Source: Nocardia asteroides (GTDB taxonomy: Bacteria > Actinomycetota > Actinomycetes > Mycobacteriales > Mycobacteriaceae). Taken from it: a stretch of DNA of 64,000 nucleotides. Where the stretch lies: contig NZ_LR134352.1 of the NCBI RefSeq assembly GCF_900637185.1, forward strand, positions 6,438,001-6,502,000. The letters run 5' to 3'. This document shows positions 7,960-15,917 of the stretch, piece after piece. Both the position numbers and the translations under genes were made by a program. The notes under the pieces were generated by a model. The model did not search any database, had not been told where the DNA came from, and worked only from the letters and a program-made list of their open reading frames with translations. Position 1 is the first letter of the stretch, and the number at the start of each line of letters is the position of its first letter.

Positions 7960-8730
7960 TCAGCTCTGTGGATTCCGCCCCTCAACCGACCCGATTCTCC
8001 CTGGCGGCCAAATCTTGAACACGGCACGACCACGCACGTTGTCGATGGGCACCGCACCCTGGAAATCGTCCGCCACGTGCGCGCGGGAGTCTCTGGACTC
8101 ATTTCTATTATCCCCCATGACCCACAAGTACCCATCAGGCACTTTCACTGGCCCGAATACCCGACCTCTGGGATATACCGCATTACTTCCATCAGGGTCC
8201 CAGGCATAGTCTTTGACCACATACGGTTCATTCAGCGGCTTACCATCTACGACAACCCTACCCTGAAGGTCGCAGCACTGAACCGTTTGGCCACCTACAG
8301 CAATCACCCGCTTGACCAAATTATTCTCGTCAGGTGGAACCAGCCCAAAATACGACAAGAAATTCTGCAATCCCCGCACGACGGGATTGCTGGAGCGAAT
8401 TGATGTGTACATGGTGTTCCACGAAGGTGGTCCAACAAAAACGACCACATCGCCAGGTTCTGGATCATCCCCATAGTAGCTCAGTTTCTCGACATAAATC
8501 CTATCGCCTGTGCAACCACTGCAGCCGTGCAAAGTAGGCTCCATGGACTGCGAGGGAATTACATACGGGCGGCCGACAAAAGTGACCATGAACGCAGCAA
8601 TCAGCGCTGCGACAAGCATCAAGATCGGTAGCTCTTGCCAGAATGGCCTCTGGGTAGTCCGCTGTCGGCGCACTGCCCACCAACGCCCCCCGTTGTCGGA
8701 CTTGGCCCCGGACTCACTATCTTCTCCCAC
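7960..8730 (-). CDS. lepB: Type I signal peptidase
   Basis: S26 family, 256 residues. A cytoplasmic N-terminus is followed by one membrane segment (LPILMLVAALIAAFMVTFV, residues 34-52). The catalytic Ser62 lies in PSQSMEPTL and the general-base Lys140 in VKRVIAVGG, with the conserved GDNRNESRDSR box at 206-216. It cleaves signal peptides of exported proteins at the membrane. A region between boxes carries extra Cys pairs (CSGC, QCC). Its DNA is visibly richer in A and T than surrounding genes, with runs such as AAATACGACAAG, suggesting horizontal acquisition. It may be an accessory copy serving nearby exported proteins (inference). The start is GTG 8730, directly preceded by a -10-like element. 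Confidence 0.95.
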   Translation of the reverse strand: MGEDSESGAKSDNGGRWWAVRRQRTTQRPFWQELPILMLVAALIAAFMVTFVGRPYVIPSQSMEPTLHGCSGCTGDRIYVEKLSYYGDDPEPGDVVVFVGPPSWNTMYTSIRSSNPVVRGLQNFLSYFGLVPPDENNLVKRVIAVGGQTVQCCDLQGRVVVDGKPLNEPYVVKDYAWDPDGSNAVYPRGRVFGPVKVPDGYLWVMGDNRNESRDSRAHVADDFQGAVPIDNVRGRAVFKIWPPGRIGSVEGRNPQS

Positions 8731-8736
8731 CCGAAC

Positions 8737-8742
8737 AGCGTA
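8737..8742 (-). promoter_or_regulatory. -10 element, leaderless lepB
   Basis: TACGCT on the minus strand ends 6 bases before the GTG of lepB, the spacing of leaderless actinobacterial promoters. There is no ribosome binding site before the GTG. Confidence 0.6.
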
Positions 8743-9318
8743 GCCCTGAACCGGCCGCCGCTCACGAATGACTCATCGACGCGACGTGACACTGCCGGTC
8801 GCCTACCAGTCTCGACGTTCCACGTCAGACTCGTTATGAGGATCTCGACTTCCGCTGCCGCCCGGCAGCAGGCTCGATCTAATACACCAATACCAATGTG
8901 CCACACCCCCGAGCCGGCTCTGCAGATTGAGTCTGCGGGGTCAATCCACGTAATGGCTACGGAATGATCTCCGCCCTATACATGACTTATAGCAGCGTAA
9001 AATATTTGCGCCTCAGATCGAATAGTGACGTTCTTGACGCGGCAGCGCAGACGACGCAACGGATATAGACCCGCGATGTCCATTTTGGGCGCACCGGAAT
9101 GAGGCACGTGGTCATGACGCCAGAGGAGGCCGGTGGCAATGTCTCCGCCTGCGTCGGCTGCCTACCGCCATCTTTCACTCGGCCCTATCGGGCACCCCGT
9201 CCCGAGCGCCCTCGAACCGCTGCGCGTCACCGCCTTCGAGTCGGACGCGGCGCCCGGATAACCGGTGGCCTCAGCGCCCAGCGCCCGGCTACTGTGCGTT
9301 CCTCGACAAGGAGGACAC
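8743..9318. other. Lower-GC stretch without a recognised gene
   Basis: This region of about 575 bases has several AT-rich patches (for example GTAAAATATTTGCG near 8997). Short open frames exist on both strands, but none shows a ribosome binding site with convincing composition. I see no tRNA, transposase remnant or attachment repeat. Together with lepB it may be residue of transferred DNA. Confidence 0.45.
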
Positions 9319-9681
9319 ATGCGCACCACCACCCTGTGGCGGCCGACCGGCCCGGAGGAACTGGCGCTGGTCGCCGCGTCGGGGTGGTCGGCGTGGCCGG
9401 CGCGGCTGCCCGACCAGCCGATTTTCTACCCGGTCCTCACCGAGGAGTACGCGGTCCTGATCGCACGCGACTGGAACGTCCCCGCCTCCGGCGCGGGCTA
9501 TGTGACCCGGTTCGCGGTGCGCGCCGACTTCCTCGACCGCTACGACGTGCAACAGGCCGGTGGCCGCGACATTCTCGAATACTGGATTCCGGCTGAGGAA
9601 CTGGATGAGTTCAACCGCCACATCGTCGGCCCCATCACCGTGGTGCGCCGATTCCCCTCGGATGCACCACTTCCCGGCTGA
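9319..9681 (+). CDS. Conserved protein of the type annotated ADP-ribosylation/crystallin J1
   Basis: Soluble 120-residue protein (MRTTTLWRPTGPEELALV, then RLPDQPIFYPVLTEEYA and IPAEELDEFNRHIVG). I recognise it as a family of small actinobacterial proteins usually given the automatic name ADP-ribosylation/crystallin J1. Experimental function is unknown and no catalytic motif of ADP-ribosylglycohydrolases is visible, so that name should not be read as activity. The start is fixed by AAGGAGG 5-6 bases before ATG 9319. It converges on the gene ending at 9688. Confidence 0.8.
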   Translation: MRTTTLWRPTGPEELALVAASGWSAWPARLPDQPIFYPVLTEEYAVLIARDWNVPASGAGYVTRFAVRADFLDRYDVQQAGGRDILEYWIPAEELDEFNRHIVGPITVVRRFPSDAPLPG

Positions 9682-9687
9682 CGGTTC

Positions 9688-10296
9688 TCAGGCGGCGCCG
9701 GTTCGCTCCGGCGTCGCGCGAATCGCCGCGATCGCGGCGCGGGGATCGTCGGCCCAGAAGACGACCGTGCGTACGGTGACAGCGCCCTGTGGAGTGGCGA
9801 AAGTGTGCGGTGCGGTGAGGTCCACTCGCACGTTCGTCGAGTCGGCGATCGGCACTGCGAGGACGTCGGTGTCGATGAGACGCACCGATTTCGAGCCGTC
9901 GTAGGCGCGCAGATCCTGGCGCACGGCGCGAATCGCGTCCAGCGGGATCACGAATTCGACCCGGCGCAGGTAGCGCACTCGCAATCGATCTCCTTGCAGC
10001 ACATGCGGATACATGTGGTGCGCGGCGAGCATGCCGAGCATCCAGAGCAGTCCCCACACCCCGAGCGCCAGCACCGCGAGCCGCACCGGCGCCCACGGGA
10101 TGAGTACGTGCACCGCCGGGATCTCGATGGCGCTGACCACCACGAAGGCCCAGATCACCGCGGACACCGCGCCCGCGTAGCGGATCGGCGTGCCGCCCAG
10201 GGTGTCGGGCCTGCGGGTGATCGCCCGTGCGAGGCTGACCCAGATGTCGATTTCGAGCCGGACGAAACGAAGTCCGAGCCGCATGATCGGGCGCAT
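9688..10296 (-). CDS. Membrane protein with C-terminal PH-like domain
   Basis: The 202-residue product has two hydrophobic hairpin segments in residues 30-90 (AVSAVIWAFVVVSAIEI and LAVLALGVWGLLWMLGML), then a soluble part of about 100 residues (LRVRYLRRVEFVIPLDAIRAV). The strand pattern of that part resembles bacterial PH-like domains of membrane proteins; this is a fold guess. Function is unknown. The start is ATG 10296 with GGAGGG just upstream. It is divergent from a TetR gene across an 85-base gap carrying two copies of an inverted repeat, so it is probably the regulator's target. Confidence 0.75.
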   Translation of the reverse strand: MRPIMRLGLRFVRLEIDIWVSLARAITRRPDTLGGTPIRYAGAVSAVIWAFVVVSAIEIPAVHVLIPWAPVRLAVLALGVWGLLWMLGMLAAHHMYPHVLQGDRLRVRYLRRVEFVIPLDAIRAVRQDLRAYDGSKSVRLIDTDVLAVPIADSTNVRVDLTAPHTFATPQGAVTVRTVVFWADDPRAAIAAIRATPERTGAA

Positions 10297-10310
10297 GCCA
10301 CCCTCCTTTG

Positions 10311-10327
10311 CAATACGAATGCATTGT
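10311..10327. promoter_or_regulatory. Putative TetR operator, copy 1
   Basis: The 17-base near-palindrome CAATACGAATGCATTGT lies between the divergent membrane-protein and TetR genes. A second copy differing at three positions lies 39 bases away. Confidence 0.6.
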
Positions 10328-10349
10328 AAAGACTGGCGAGCCGATATGG

Positions 10350-10366
10350 CAATACGATCGCATCGT
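10350..10366. promoter_or_regulatory. Putative TetR operator, copy 2
   Basis: CAATACGATCGCATCGT matches copy 1 at 14 of 17 positions in the same orientation. It contains TACGAT, a possible -10 for the TetR gene, so binding would be expected to repress it. Confidence 0.6.
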
Positions 10367-10381
10367 GAAAAGATGGGGTCC

Positions 10382-10939
10382 ATGCCGAAACGCGTGGACC
10401 ACAGTGCCCGGCGGGCCGCGATCAGCGACGCGGTGATGCGCCTGCTCGCCCGCGACGGACTGGAGGCGATCAGCCTGCGCCACGTCGCCACCGAAGCCGG
10501 TGTCTCCGCAGGTCAGGTCCAGCATTACTTCCCCACCAAGGAGGCGATGATGGAGTACGCCTCGACCACCATCGCCGAGCGCATCGCCACCCGGATCGAC
10601 GCCGCGGGCCCCGAACCCGGGCTGCACGGCATCCTCACCGCCCTGCTCCCCACCGACGACCCGGAATCGGTCGCCGAAGCCCGCAGTCTCATCGGCTACC
10701 TGGCGTTCGCCTCGGTGCGTCCCCCGATCGCGGGCACCATCGCCGCGAACGGCCTGGCCTTTCGCGACCACATCGCCGGTCTCCTTCCCGACCACCCCGC
10801 TCCCACCGACGCCGCCGAATCCCTCCTCGCCTTCCTCGACGGCTTGGCCCTCCACGTCACCCTCGGCCAACTCCCCGCCGAACGGGCCCACGCCCTGCTG
10901 ACCTCGGCCATCGACGACGCGCTTGCCCGAACACGCTGA
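10382..10939 (+). CDS. TetR/AcrR-family regulator
   Basis: The 185-residue product has an N-terminal TetR DNA-binding domain (AISDAVMRLLARDGLEAISL, then VSAGQVQHYFPTKEAMM in residues 10-60) and a helical C-terminal ligand/dimer domain. The QHYF variant of the recognition helix and the spacing recall BetI-like TetR proteins. The ligand is unknown. The start is ATG 10382; ATG 10373 is in frame and also possible. The duplicated near-palindromes upstream suggest that it represses itself and the divergent membrane protein. Confidence 0.92.
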   Translation: MPKRVDHSARRAAISDAVMRLLARDGLEAISLRHVATEAGVSAGQVQHYFPTKEAMMEYASTTIAERIATRIDAAGPEPGLHGILTALLPTDDPESVAEARSLIGYLAFASVRPPIAGTIAANGLAFRDHIAGLLPDHPAPTDAAESLLAFLDGLALHVTLGQLPAERAHALLTSAIDDALARTR

Positions 10940-11247
10940 GCGGCAACAGTTCCGACCTTCGAATACGCCGCCCGGCACAGCCACACGAACACGACCCCGA
11001 ACGGGAACACGTAGCCTCCGAAACCTCAGCGCCGATGCCCCTGACCGGGAACAGGCTGTCGCACGCACCTCTCCGCCAGCCGGAACACGTAGCGACGCCG
11101 CTGACCGACCAGTCGACCGCCAGAGCGGCGAGGTTTCGCTTGCTTCGGCGGCGGCGGTGACCTGGATCCGAGTTCCCCACCCCGGCGGGTTCGACCCCAC
11201 CCGCGAACGCCCCCGGCGAGACATCACACCCCGCCGAGGGCGCCCGA
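10940..11247. other. Intergenic region between convergent genes
   Basis: No convincing gene or terminator is visible in these 308 bases. A short direct repeat (GGAACACGTAGC, at 11004 and 11082) recurs 78 bases apart inside loosely similar flanks, suggesting a decayed duplication. Confidence 0.4.
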
Positions 11248-12246
11248 TCAGGCGGGAATGCCAGGCCGCCGGGCGGCGACCGCGTGTTCGGTCTCGGCCA
11301 TCACCAGTTCGGCATTGATCTGCGCACCCGCCATGGCACCCGCCGCCGCGGCCGCGCCGACCTGGGCGGACGGGTCGGTCGCATTGCCCGCGATCCAGAC
11401 GCCGGGGACCGCGGTGCGGCCGACGGGATCGGCGGGAATGTGGTCACCGATGCCGGACGGGTGCGGCTGCGGTTCCAGGCCGAGGCCGGCGAGGAAGGTG
11501 GCGCGGGTGTTCATGCGCGGGCCCACGACGAGGGCGTCGCGGTCGAGCACGGTGCCGTCGGCCAGGCGGACGCCGGTGAGGGTGCCCGCCGTGGACAGCA
11601 CCTCGGCGACCTCGCCGTCGACGACCCGAATGCCGCGCGCGGCAAGCATTTCTGCGTCCTCGTCGCTCGGCCCGGCGGCCGTGTGGGTGAGGAAGACGAT
11701 GTCCTCGCTCAGCTGACTGAACAGCAGCGCCTGGTGCACCGACATCGGTCCGCCGGCCAGGACGGCGATGCGCTGGTCACGCACCTCCCAGCCGTGGCAG
11801 TAGGGGCAGTGCAGGACGCCGTGGCCCCACTGCTCCCGCAGCCCGGGCACCTCGGGGAGTTCGTCGGCGAGGCCGGTGGCGACGAGGACGCGGCGCGCGG
11901 ACACCGCGCGGCCGTCCTCCAGCGTCACCCGGAACCCGAACCCGATCGGGGCCGGATCACCTTCGCCCACAACAGCATCCGGCCGCTCGACCCCGACCAC
12001 CCGGCCGGGCACCACGTGCCCGCCGTACCCGCGCACCTCGGAACGCCCGCGCTCGAGCAGTTCCAGCGGCGGCATCCCCTCCCGCGCGAGCAGCCCGTGC
12101 ACTCCGTCGGCCGGCGCGTTGCGCGGCGAACCCGCGTCGATCACGGCGACCGTGCGGCGGGAACGGGCCAGCATGAGCGCCGCGTTCAGCCCGGCCGCGC
12201 CGCCGCCGAGGACCACCACGTCGTAGGTGTCGTTCAACTGTGTCAT
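11248..12246 (-). CDS. Thioredoxin reductase-like FAD/NAD(P) oxidoreductase
   Basis: The 332-residue product has an N-terminal FAD motif (VVVLGGGAAGLNAALML), the redox pair CPYC at 147-150 (HCPYCHGWE) and a C-terminal FAD motif (GVWIAGNATDPSAQVG, with ATD). This is the low-molecular-weight thioredoxin reductase architecture, but the CPYC context is that of actinobacterial relatives whose physiological partner is unknown, so it should not be called TrxB. The start is ATG 12246 with GGAGG upstream. It is divergent from an XRE-cupin regulator with shared inverted repeats between them, suggesting control by that regulator. Confidence 0.9.
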   Translation of the reverse strand: MTQLNDTYDVVVLGGGAAGLNAALMLARSRRTVAVIDAGSPRNAPADGVHGLLAREGMPPLELLERGRSEVRGYGGHVVPGRVVGVERPDAVVGEGDPAPIGFGFRVTLEDGRAVSARRVLVATGLADELPEVPGLREQWGHGVLHCPYCHGWEVRDQRIAVLAGGPMSVHQALLFSQLSEDIVFLTHTAAGPSDEDAEMLAARGIRVVDGEVAEVLSTAGTLTGVRLADGTVLDRDALVVGPRMNTRATFLAGLGLEPQPHPSGIGDHIPADPVGRTAVPGVWIAGNATDPSAQVGAAAAAGAMAGAQINAELVMAETEHAVAARRPGIPA

Positions 12247-12293
12247 CTCCAAGCCTCCTTCGCGATCCACCGTGCACCCCGCATGACGGTGGT

Positions 12294-12319
12294 GGCAATC
12301 TTTCTTGCCGCTATGGCAA
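12294..12319. promoter_or_regulatory. Overlapping inverted repeats, putative XRE operator
   Basis: Three alternating half-sites are present: GGCAA (12294-12298), TTGCC (12305-12309) and GGCAA (12315-12319). The middle one can pair with either neighbour, giving spacers of 6 and 5 bases. They lie just before the XRE-cupin gene and within the divergent promoter region. Confidence 0.6.
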
Positions 12320-12329
12320 ACTGGGATCC

Positions 12330-12914
12330 ATGGACGACCTGGAGAAGACGCTGGGATCGGTCGGCCCCCGGCTCCGTGAACTGCGCAAACTACGCCGGAC
12401 CACGCTGGCCGACCTCTCGACCGAGACCGGCATCTCGGTCAGCACGCTGTCGCGCCTGGAGTCCGGCGACCGCAAACCCACCCTCGAACTGCTGCTTCCC
12501 CTGGCCAAAGCCCATGGCGTGACCCTCGACGAACTCGTCGACGCCCCACCCACCGGCGACCCGCGCATCCACCTGCGCCCGGTCACCCGCCACGGCATGA
12601 CCATGCTCCCACTCACCAAGCGCGCGGGCGGCATCCAGGCCTTCAAGATGATCATCGCCCCGAACGCCCGCAATCGGCCCGAGGAGCCCCAGGTCCACGA
12701 GGGCTACGAATGGCTCTACGTCCTCAACGGCCGCCTGCGCCTGATCCTCGGCGACAACGACATCGTCCTCACCCCCGGCGAAGCCGCCGAATTCGACACC
12801 CACGTCCCGCACTGGTTCGGCGCCGCCGACGACCACCCGGTCGAATTCCTCAGCCTCTTCGGCAAACAGGGCGAACGAGCCCACTTCCGCGCCCGGCCCA
12901 AAGGCTCCGGCTGA
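12330..12914 (+). CDS. XRE-family regulator with C-terminal cupin domain
   Basis: The 194-residue product has an N-terminal helix-turn-helix (LRELRKLRRTTLADLSTETG, then VSTLSRLESGDRKPTLELL in residues 10-60) and a C-terminal cupin barrel (residues 95-185, EGYEWLYVLNGRLRLILGD, HVPHWFGA). Such XRE-cupin proteins sense small molecules through the barrel and repress neighbouring genes. The start is ATG 12330, 10 bases after the operator-like repeats. The probable target is the divergent flavoprotein gene. Its stop abuts the stop of the convergent hydrolase gene. Confidence 0.93.
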   Translation: MDDLEKTLGSVGPRLRELRKLRRTTLADLSTETGISVSTLSRLESGDRKPTLELLLPLAKAHGVTLDELVDAPPTGDPRIHLRPVTRHGMTMLPLTKRAGGIQAFKMIIAPNARNRPEEPQVHEGYEWLYVLNGRLRLILGDNDIVLTPGEAAEFDTHVPHWFGAADDHPVEFLSLFGKQGERAHFRARPKGSG

Positions 12915-13622
12915 TCAGCCGCGAGAGAGGGCCGTCGACAGCCACCCGGCGATGGCCTCCGCGAGTTCGCCGGGGCGCTCCCTGGCCACGAGATGACCGG
13001 CACCGGCGATCCGGTGGACGGCGACATGCGGCACCAGGCGCACAAATTCGTCGACATAATCCTCGGTGACCGGCGTGCGCTCACCGGCTCGCACGAGCAG
13101 TACCGGCACTTCCAGCGCCGCCGCGGCCTGCCCGAGCTGGGGAATCCCGCCGAGGATGTCCTCGACGATCTCGACGTACGAACCGAAATCAGGTGCCCCG
13201 GAGAGGAATTCGCGAACGCGGGTGGGATTCATGGTCGGGACGACGTCCACCAGCACCAGACCGGCGACCCGCGCGCACACCTCGGCATCGGCGAGGGCGG
13301 CGAGCGCGGCCAACCCGCCCAGCGACGCGCCGACGACGACACAGCCGGGCGGTTCGTCGCGGATCATCGCGGCGATGTCGGCCGCGCAGGTCGTCACCGA
13401 CCGCGCGGAACCTCCGCTGTCTCCATGTCCGCGCAGGTCGAAGGCGACGCACCGACAGCCCTCGGCGACCAGCCCACCGACCACCGGTTCCCAGACCCGG
13501 CTCCGCTCACCCCCGGCGTGCAGCAACAGGACAGTCGACCCGACACCCACCGACCACCCGCGCAGGACTGTTCCGTCGGGGCGTACGAGCTGGTGCCGAC
13601 CGGGATTCAGCGGATCACGCAC
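12915..13622 (-). CDS. Alpha/beta hydrolase
   Basis: The 235-residue product has the hydrolase core: oxyanion region LLLHAGGERS, nucleophile elbow VVGASLGGLA (Ser in GASLGG), an acid after the sixth strand and a catalytic His in AGHLVARERP. Substrate is unknown; the family includes esterases, lactonases and dehalogenases. The start chosen is GTG 13622 because GGAGGAGG lies just before it; a longer frame from 13658 is possible. It follows a TetR gene by 50 bases on the same strand and is probably cotranscribed with it. Confidence 0.88.
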   Translation of the reverse strand: MRDPLNPGRHQLVRPDGTVLRGWSVGVGSTVLLLHAGGERSRVWEPVVGGLVAEGCRCVAFDLRGHGDSGGSARSVTTCAADIAAMIRDEPPGCVVVGASLGGLAALAALADAEVCARVAGLVLVDVVPTMNPTRVREFLSGAPDFGSYVEIVEDILGGIPQLGQAAAALEVPVLLVRAGERTPVTEDYVDEFVRLVPHVAVHRIAGAGHLVARERPGELAEAIAGWLSTALSRG

Positions 13623-13672
13623 GCGACCTCCTCCGTACACGCCATGCCGGACGACCACCTCGGCGCCGGACC

Positions 13673-14308
13673 TCAGCCCTGGAGTGCCGCGATCAGTGCC
13701 GGGCTCAGAGCCAGGGCCGGGAGCGATTCCACCAGCAGATCCACCAATTGTTCTCGGGAGATGGGCTTTTCGGCCATCCAGGTGAGGATTGTCTCCTCGA
13801 CGAAGGCGATCCAGCCGCGGACGGTCAGCGTCAGGCGGGCCAGGTCGGGGTCGTCGGGAGGGAGGGGGAGTTCGCCGACGATGAGATCGGCGATGGCGCC
13901 GCGGGTTTCGTCGACGTAGCCGACCACGGCGGGGGCCACGCTGGCCGGGCCGCGCAGCACCGCGCGGTAGGAGGCGGAGTGCTCGGTGGCGTAGTCGACG
14001 AACCGCTCGATCGAGTCGCGCAGCATGTCGAACAGCGACAGGTCCCGGTTGGGGGTGACGGCGGCGAAGAACTCCGCGCTCACGTGCCGGGCGATGGCCT
14101 CGTGGAACTCCTGCTTCGAGGCGAAGTAGTGGAACAGCAGCCCGCGCGAGATGCCCGCTTGCTTGGCGATGTCGTCGACCGCGATGTCCTCGAGCGACCG
14201 ATCGGCCAGCATCTCGGCGCCGAGGGTGATCAGCTGCAGCCGACGTTCCTCGGGACTGAGACGCACCCGCTTGGCCGCTCCCGCACTCCTGATAGTCACG
14301 TAGCTCAT
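13673..14308 (-). CDS. TetR-family regulator of the monooxygenase operon
   Basis: The 211-residue product has a TetR DNA-binding domain in residues 18-65 (LITLGAEMLADRSLEDIAVD, then ISRGLLFHYFASKQEF) and a helical effector domain. It is divergent from the flavin monooxygenase gene across 67 bases that contain two matching inverted repeats, the usual arrangement for autoregulation plus control of the divergent operon. The downstream alpha/beta hydrolase is on the same strand. The inducer is likely a lipid-like or hydrophobic compound, judging from the target operon (inference). Confidence 0.92.
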   Translation of the reverse strand: MSYVTIRSAGAAKRVRLSPEERRLQLITLGAEMLADRSLEDIAVDDIAKQAGISRGLLFHYFASKQEFHEAIARHVSAEFFAAVTPNRDLSLFDMLRDSIERFVDYATEHSASYRAVLRGPASVAPAVVGYVDETRGAIADLIVGELPLPPDDPDLARLTLTVRGWIAFVEETILTWMAEKPISREQLVDLLVESLPALALSPALIAALQG

Positions 14309-14318
14309 CCTAACGCTA

Positions 14319-14335
14319 CTGAATCTGATTCAATA
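14319..14335. promoter_or_regulatory. TetR operator candidate 1
   Basis: CTGAATCTGATTCAATA contains the palindrome TGAATC-T-GATTCA. It lies between the divergent TetR and monooxygenase genes. Confidence 0.65.
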
Positions 14336-14339
14336 GCTG

Positions 14340-14356
14340 TTGACTCCCGCTCAATA
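14340..14356. promoter_or_regulatory. TetR operator candidate 2
   Basis: TTGACTCCCGCTCAATA matches candidate 1 in its outer positions (TGA-n9-TCAATA), offset by exactly 21 bases (two helical turns), so two dimers could bind the same DNA face. Confidence 0.55.
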
Positions 14357-14362
14357 GGAAAG

Positions 14363-14368
14363 TAGTCT
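14363..14368 (+). promoter_or_regulatory. -10 element, leaderless monooxygenase operon
   Basis: TAGTCT is followed by 7 bases and then the ATG of the monooxygenase, indicating a transcript that starts at or next to the start codon. The operator candidates lie directly upstream, where the -35 would be. Confidence 0.6.
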
Positions 14369-14375
14369 GGGTTAC

Positions 14376-15917
14376 ATGAGTCGCAAGGTTACAGACAAAG
14401 TTGTCACCGACCGCGCCCCCCGCCACGTCCGGACGATCATCGTCGGCAGCGGGTTCGCGGGCCTGGGTATGGCCATCCGGCTGCATCAGCAGGGCCGCGA
14501 CGATTTCCTCGTCCTCGAGCGCGGCAGCGATGTCGGCGGCACCTGGCGGGACAACACCTACCCCGGCGCCGCGTGCGACGTGCCCTCGCACCTGTACTCG
14601 TACTCGTTCGCGCTGAACCCCGACTGGTCGCGCTCGTTCTCCAAGCAGGGCGAGATCCAGGCCTACATCCGCGGCGTCGCCGAGAAGAACAACGTGCTCG
14701 ACAAGCACCTGTTCGACTGCGACGTGCTGGGGATGCGCTGGAACGCCGAGACCGCGCGCTGGGACATCACCACCAGCAAGGGCGACTTCACCGCCGACAC
14801 CGTGGTCTCCGCCGTCGGCGCCCTGTGTGAGCCGTCGCTGCCCGACATCAAGGGCATCAACGAGTTCGAGGGCGAGATCTTCCACTCGGCCCGCTGGGAT
14901 CACGACGTGGAACTCGCCGGCAAGCGGGTCGCGGTGATCGGCACCGGCGCCTCGGCCATCCAGATCGTGCCCGCCATCGCGGACAAGGTCGCCCACCTCG
15001 ACCTCTACCAGCGCACCGCGCCGTGGCTGCTGCCGCGCATGGACCGCCCGTACTTCCTGCCGGAACGCCTGGCGTTCAAGTACATTCCCGGCGTGCAGCG
15101 CCTGTCCCGCGCGGCCATCTACGCCGCCCGCGAGACCCAGGTCGTCGGCCTGGCCAAGTACCCCGCGCTGATGAAGATCTTCGAGACCATCTCCCGCGCC
15201 AAGCTGCTGGCCGAGGTCCGCGACCCGGTCAAGCGCGCCAAGGTCACCCCGAACTACCGCATCGGCTGCAAGCGCATGCTGATCTCGAACGAGTACTACC
15301 CGGCGATCGACCGCGACAACGTCGAGGTGATCACCGAGGGCATCACCGAGGTCAAGCCCGGTTCGATCGTCACCAAGGACGGCACCGAGCGCGAGATCGA
15401 CGCCCTGATCGTGGCCACCGGCTTCCACGTCACCGACTCCCCCGCCTTCGAGACCATCGTCGGCCGGACCGGGCAGACCCTGTCCGAGCAGTTCGACGAG
15501 GTCGGCCAGCGCGGCTACAAGGGCTCGACCATCGAGAACTTCCCGAACATGTTCTTCCTGCTCGGCCCGAACGTGGGCCTGGGCCACACCTCGATGGTGT
15601 TCATGATCGAGTCGCAGATCAACTACGTCGCCGACGCCCTGGCCACCATCGACAAGCAGGGCCTGCGCACCGTGGAGGTCCGTCAGGACGCGGTCCGCGA
15701 GTACAACGCCGAACTGCAGGCGAAGATGGCCGACAGCGTCTGGATGAACGGCGGCTGTGCCAGCTGGTACCTGGACAAGCACGGCAACAACACCACGCTG
15801 TGGCCCGATTTCACCTTCCAGTTCCGTAGGCTGACCAAGAATTTCGATGTCGCTGCCTACGACACGACTTCTTCGACCGACTCCGACACCGAACTGAAAG
15901 TGGTGGCAGCACAGTGA
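14376..15917 (+). CDS. Flavin monooxygenase of Baeyer-Villiger type
   Basis: The 513-residue product has an FAD motif GSGFAG (residues 24-29), the type I Baeyer-Villiger fingerprint FEGEIFHSARWD (164-175, FxGxxxHxxxW) and an NADPH motif VIGTGASA (188-194). Length fits MymA/EthA-like actinobacterial enzymes, which oxygenate ketones or sulfur/nitrogen compounds using NADPH and oxygen. It is the first gene of an operon with an SDR (GTG overlapping its stop) and an HSL-type esterase. This resembles a reduced version of the M. tuberculosis mymA operon, which acts on envelope lipids. The natural substrate is not deducible. Confidence 0.93.
   Translation: MSRKVTDKVVTDRAPRHVRTIIVGSGFAGLGMAIRLHQQGRDDFLVLERGSDVGGTWRDNTYPGAACDVPSHLYSYSFALNPDWSRSFSKQGEIQAYIRGVAEKNNVLDKHLFDCDVLGMRWNAETARWDITTSKGDFTADTVVSAVGALCEPSLPDIKGINEFEGEIFHSARWDHDVELAGKRVAVIGTGASAIQIVPAIADKVAHLDLYQRTAPWLLPRMDRPYFLPERLAFKYIPGVQRLSRAAIYAARETQVVGLAKYPALMKIFETISRAKLLAEVRDPVKRAKVTPNYRIGCKRMLISNEYYPAIDRDNVEVITEGITEVKPGSIVTKDGTEREIDALIVATGFHVTDSPAFETIVGRTGQTLSEQFDEVGQRGYKGSTIENFPNMFFLLGPNVGLGHTSMVFMIESQINYVADALATIDKQGLRTVEVRQDAVREYNAELQAKMADSVWMNGGCASWYLDKHGNNTTLWPDFTFQFRRLTKNFDVAAYDTTSSTDSDTELKVVAAQ

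Noticed and set aside
8987..9178. Small ORF in the low-GC stretch after lepB
   Set aside because: No ribosome binding site, no leaderless -10, and unconvincing composition.
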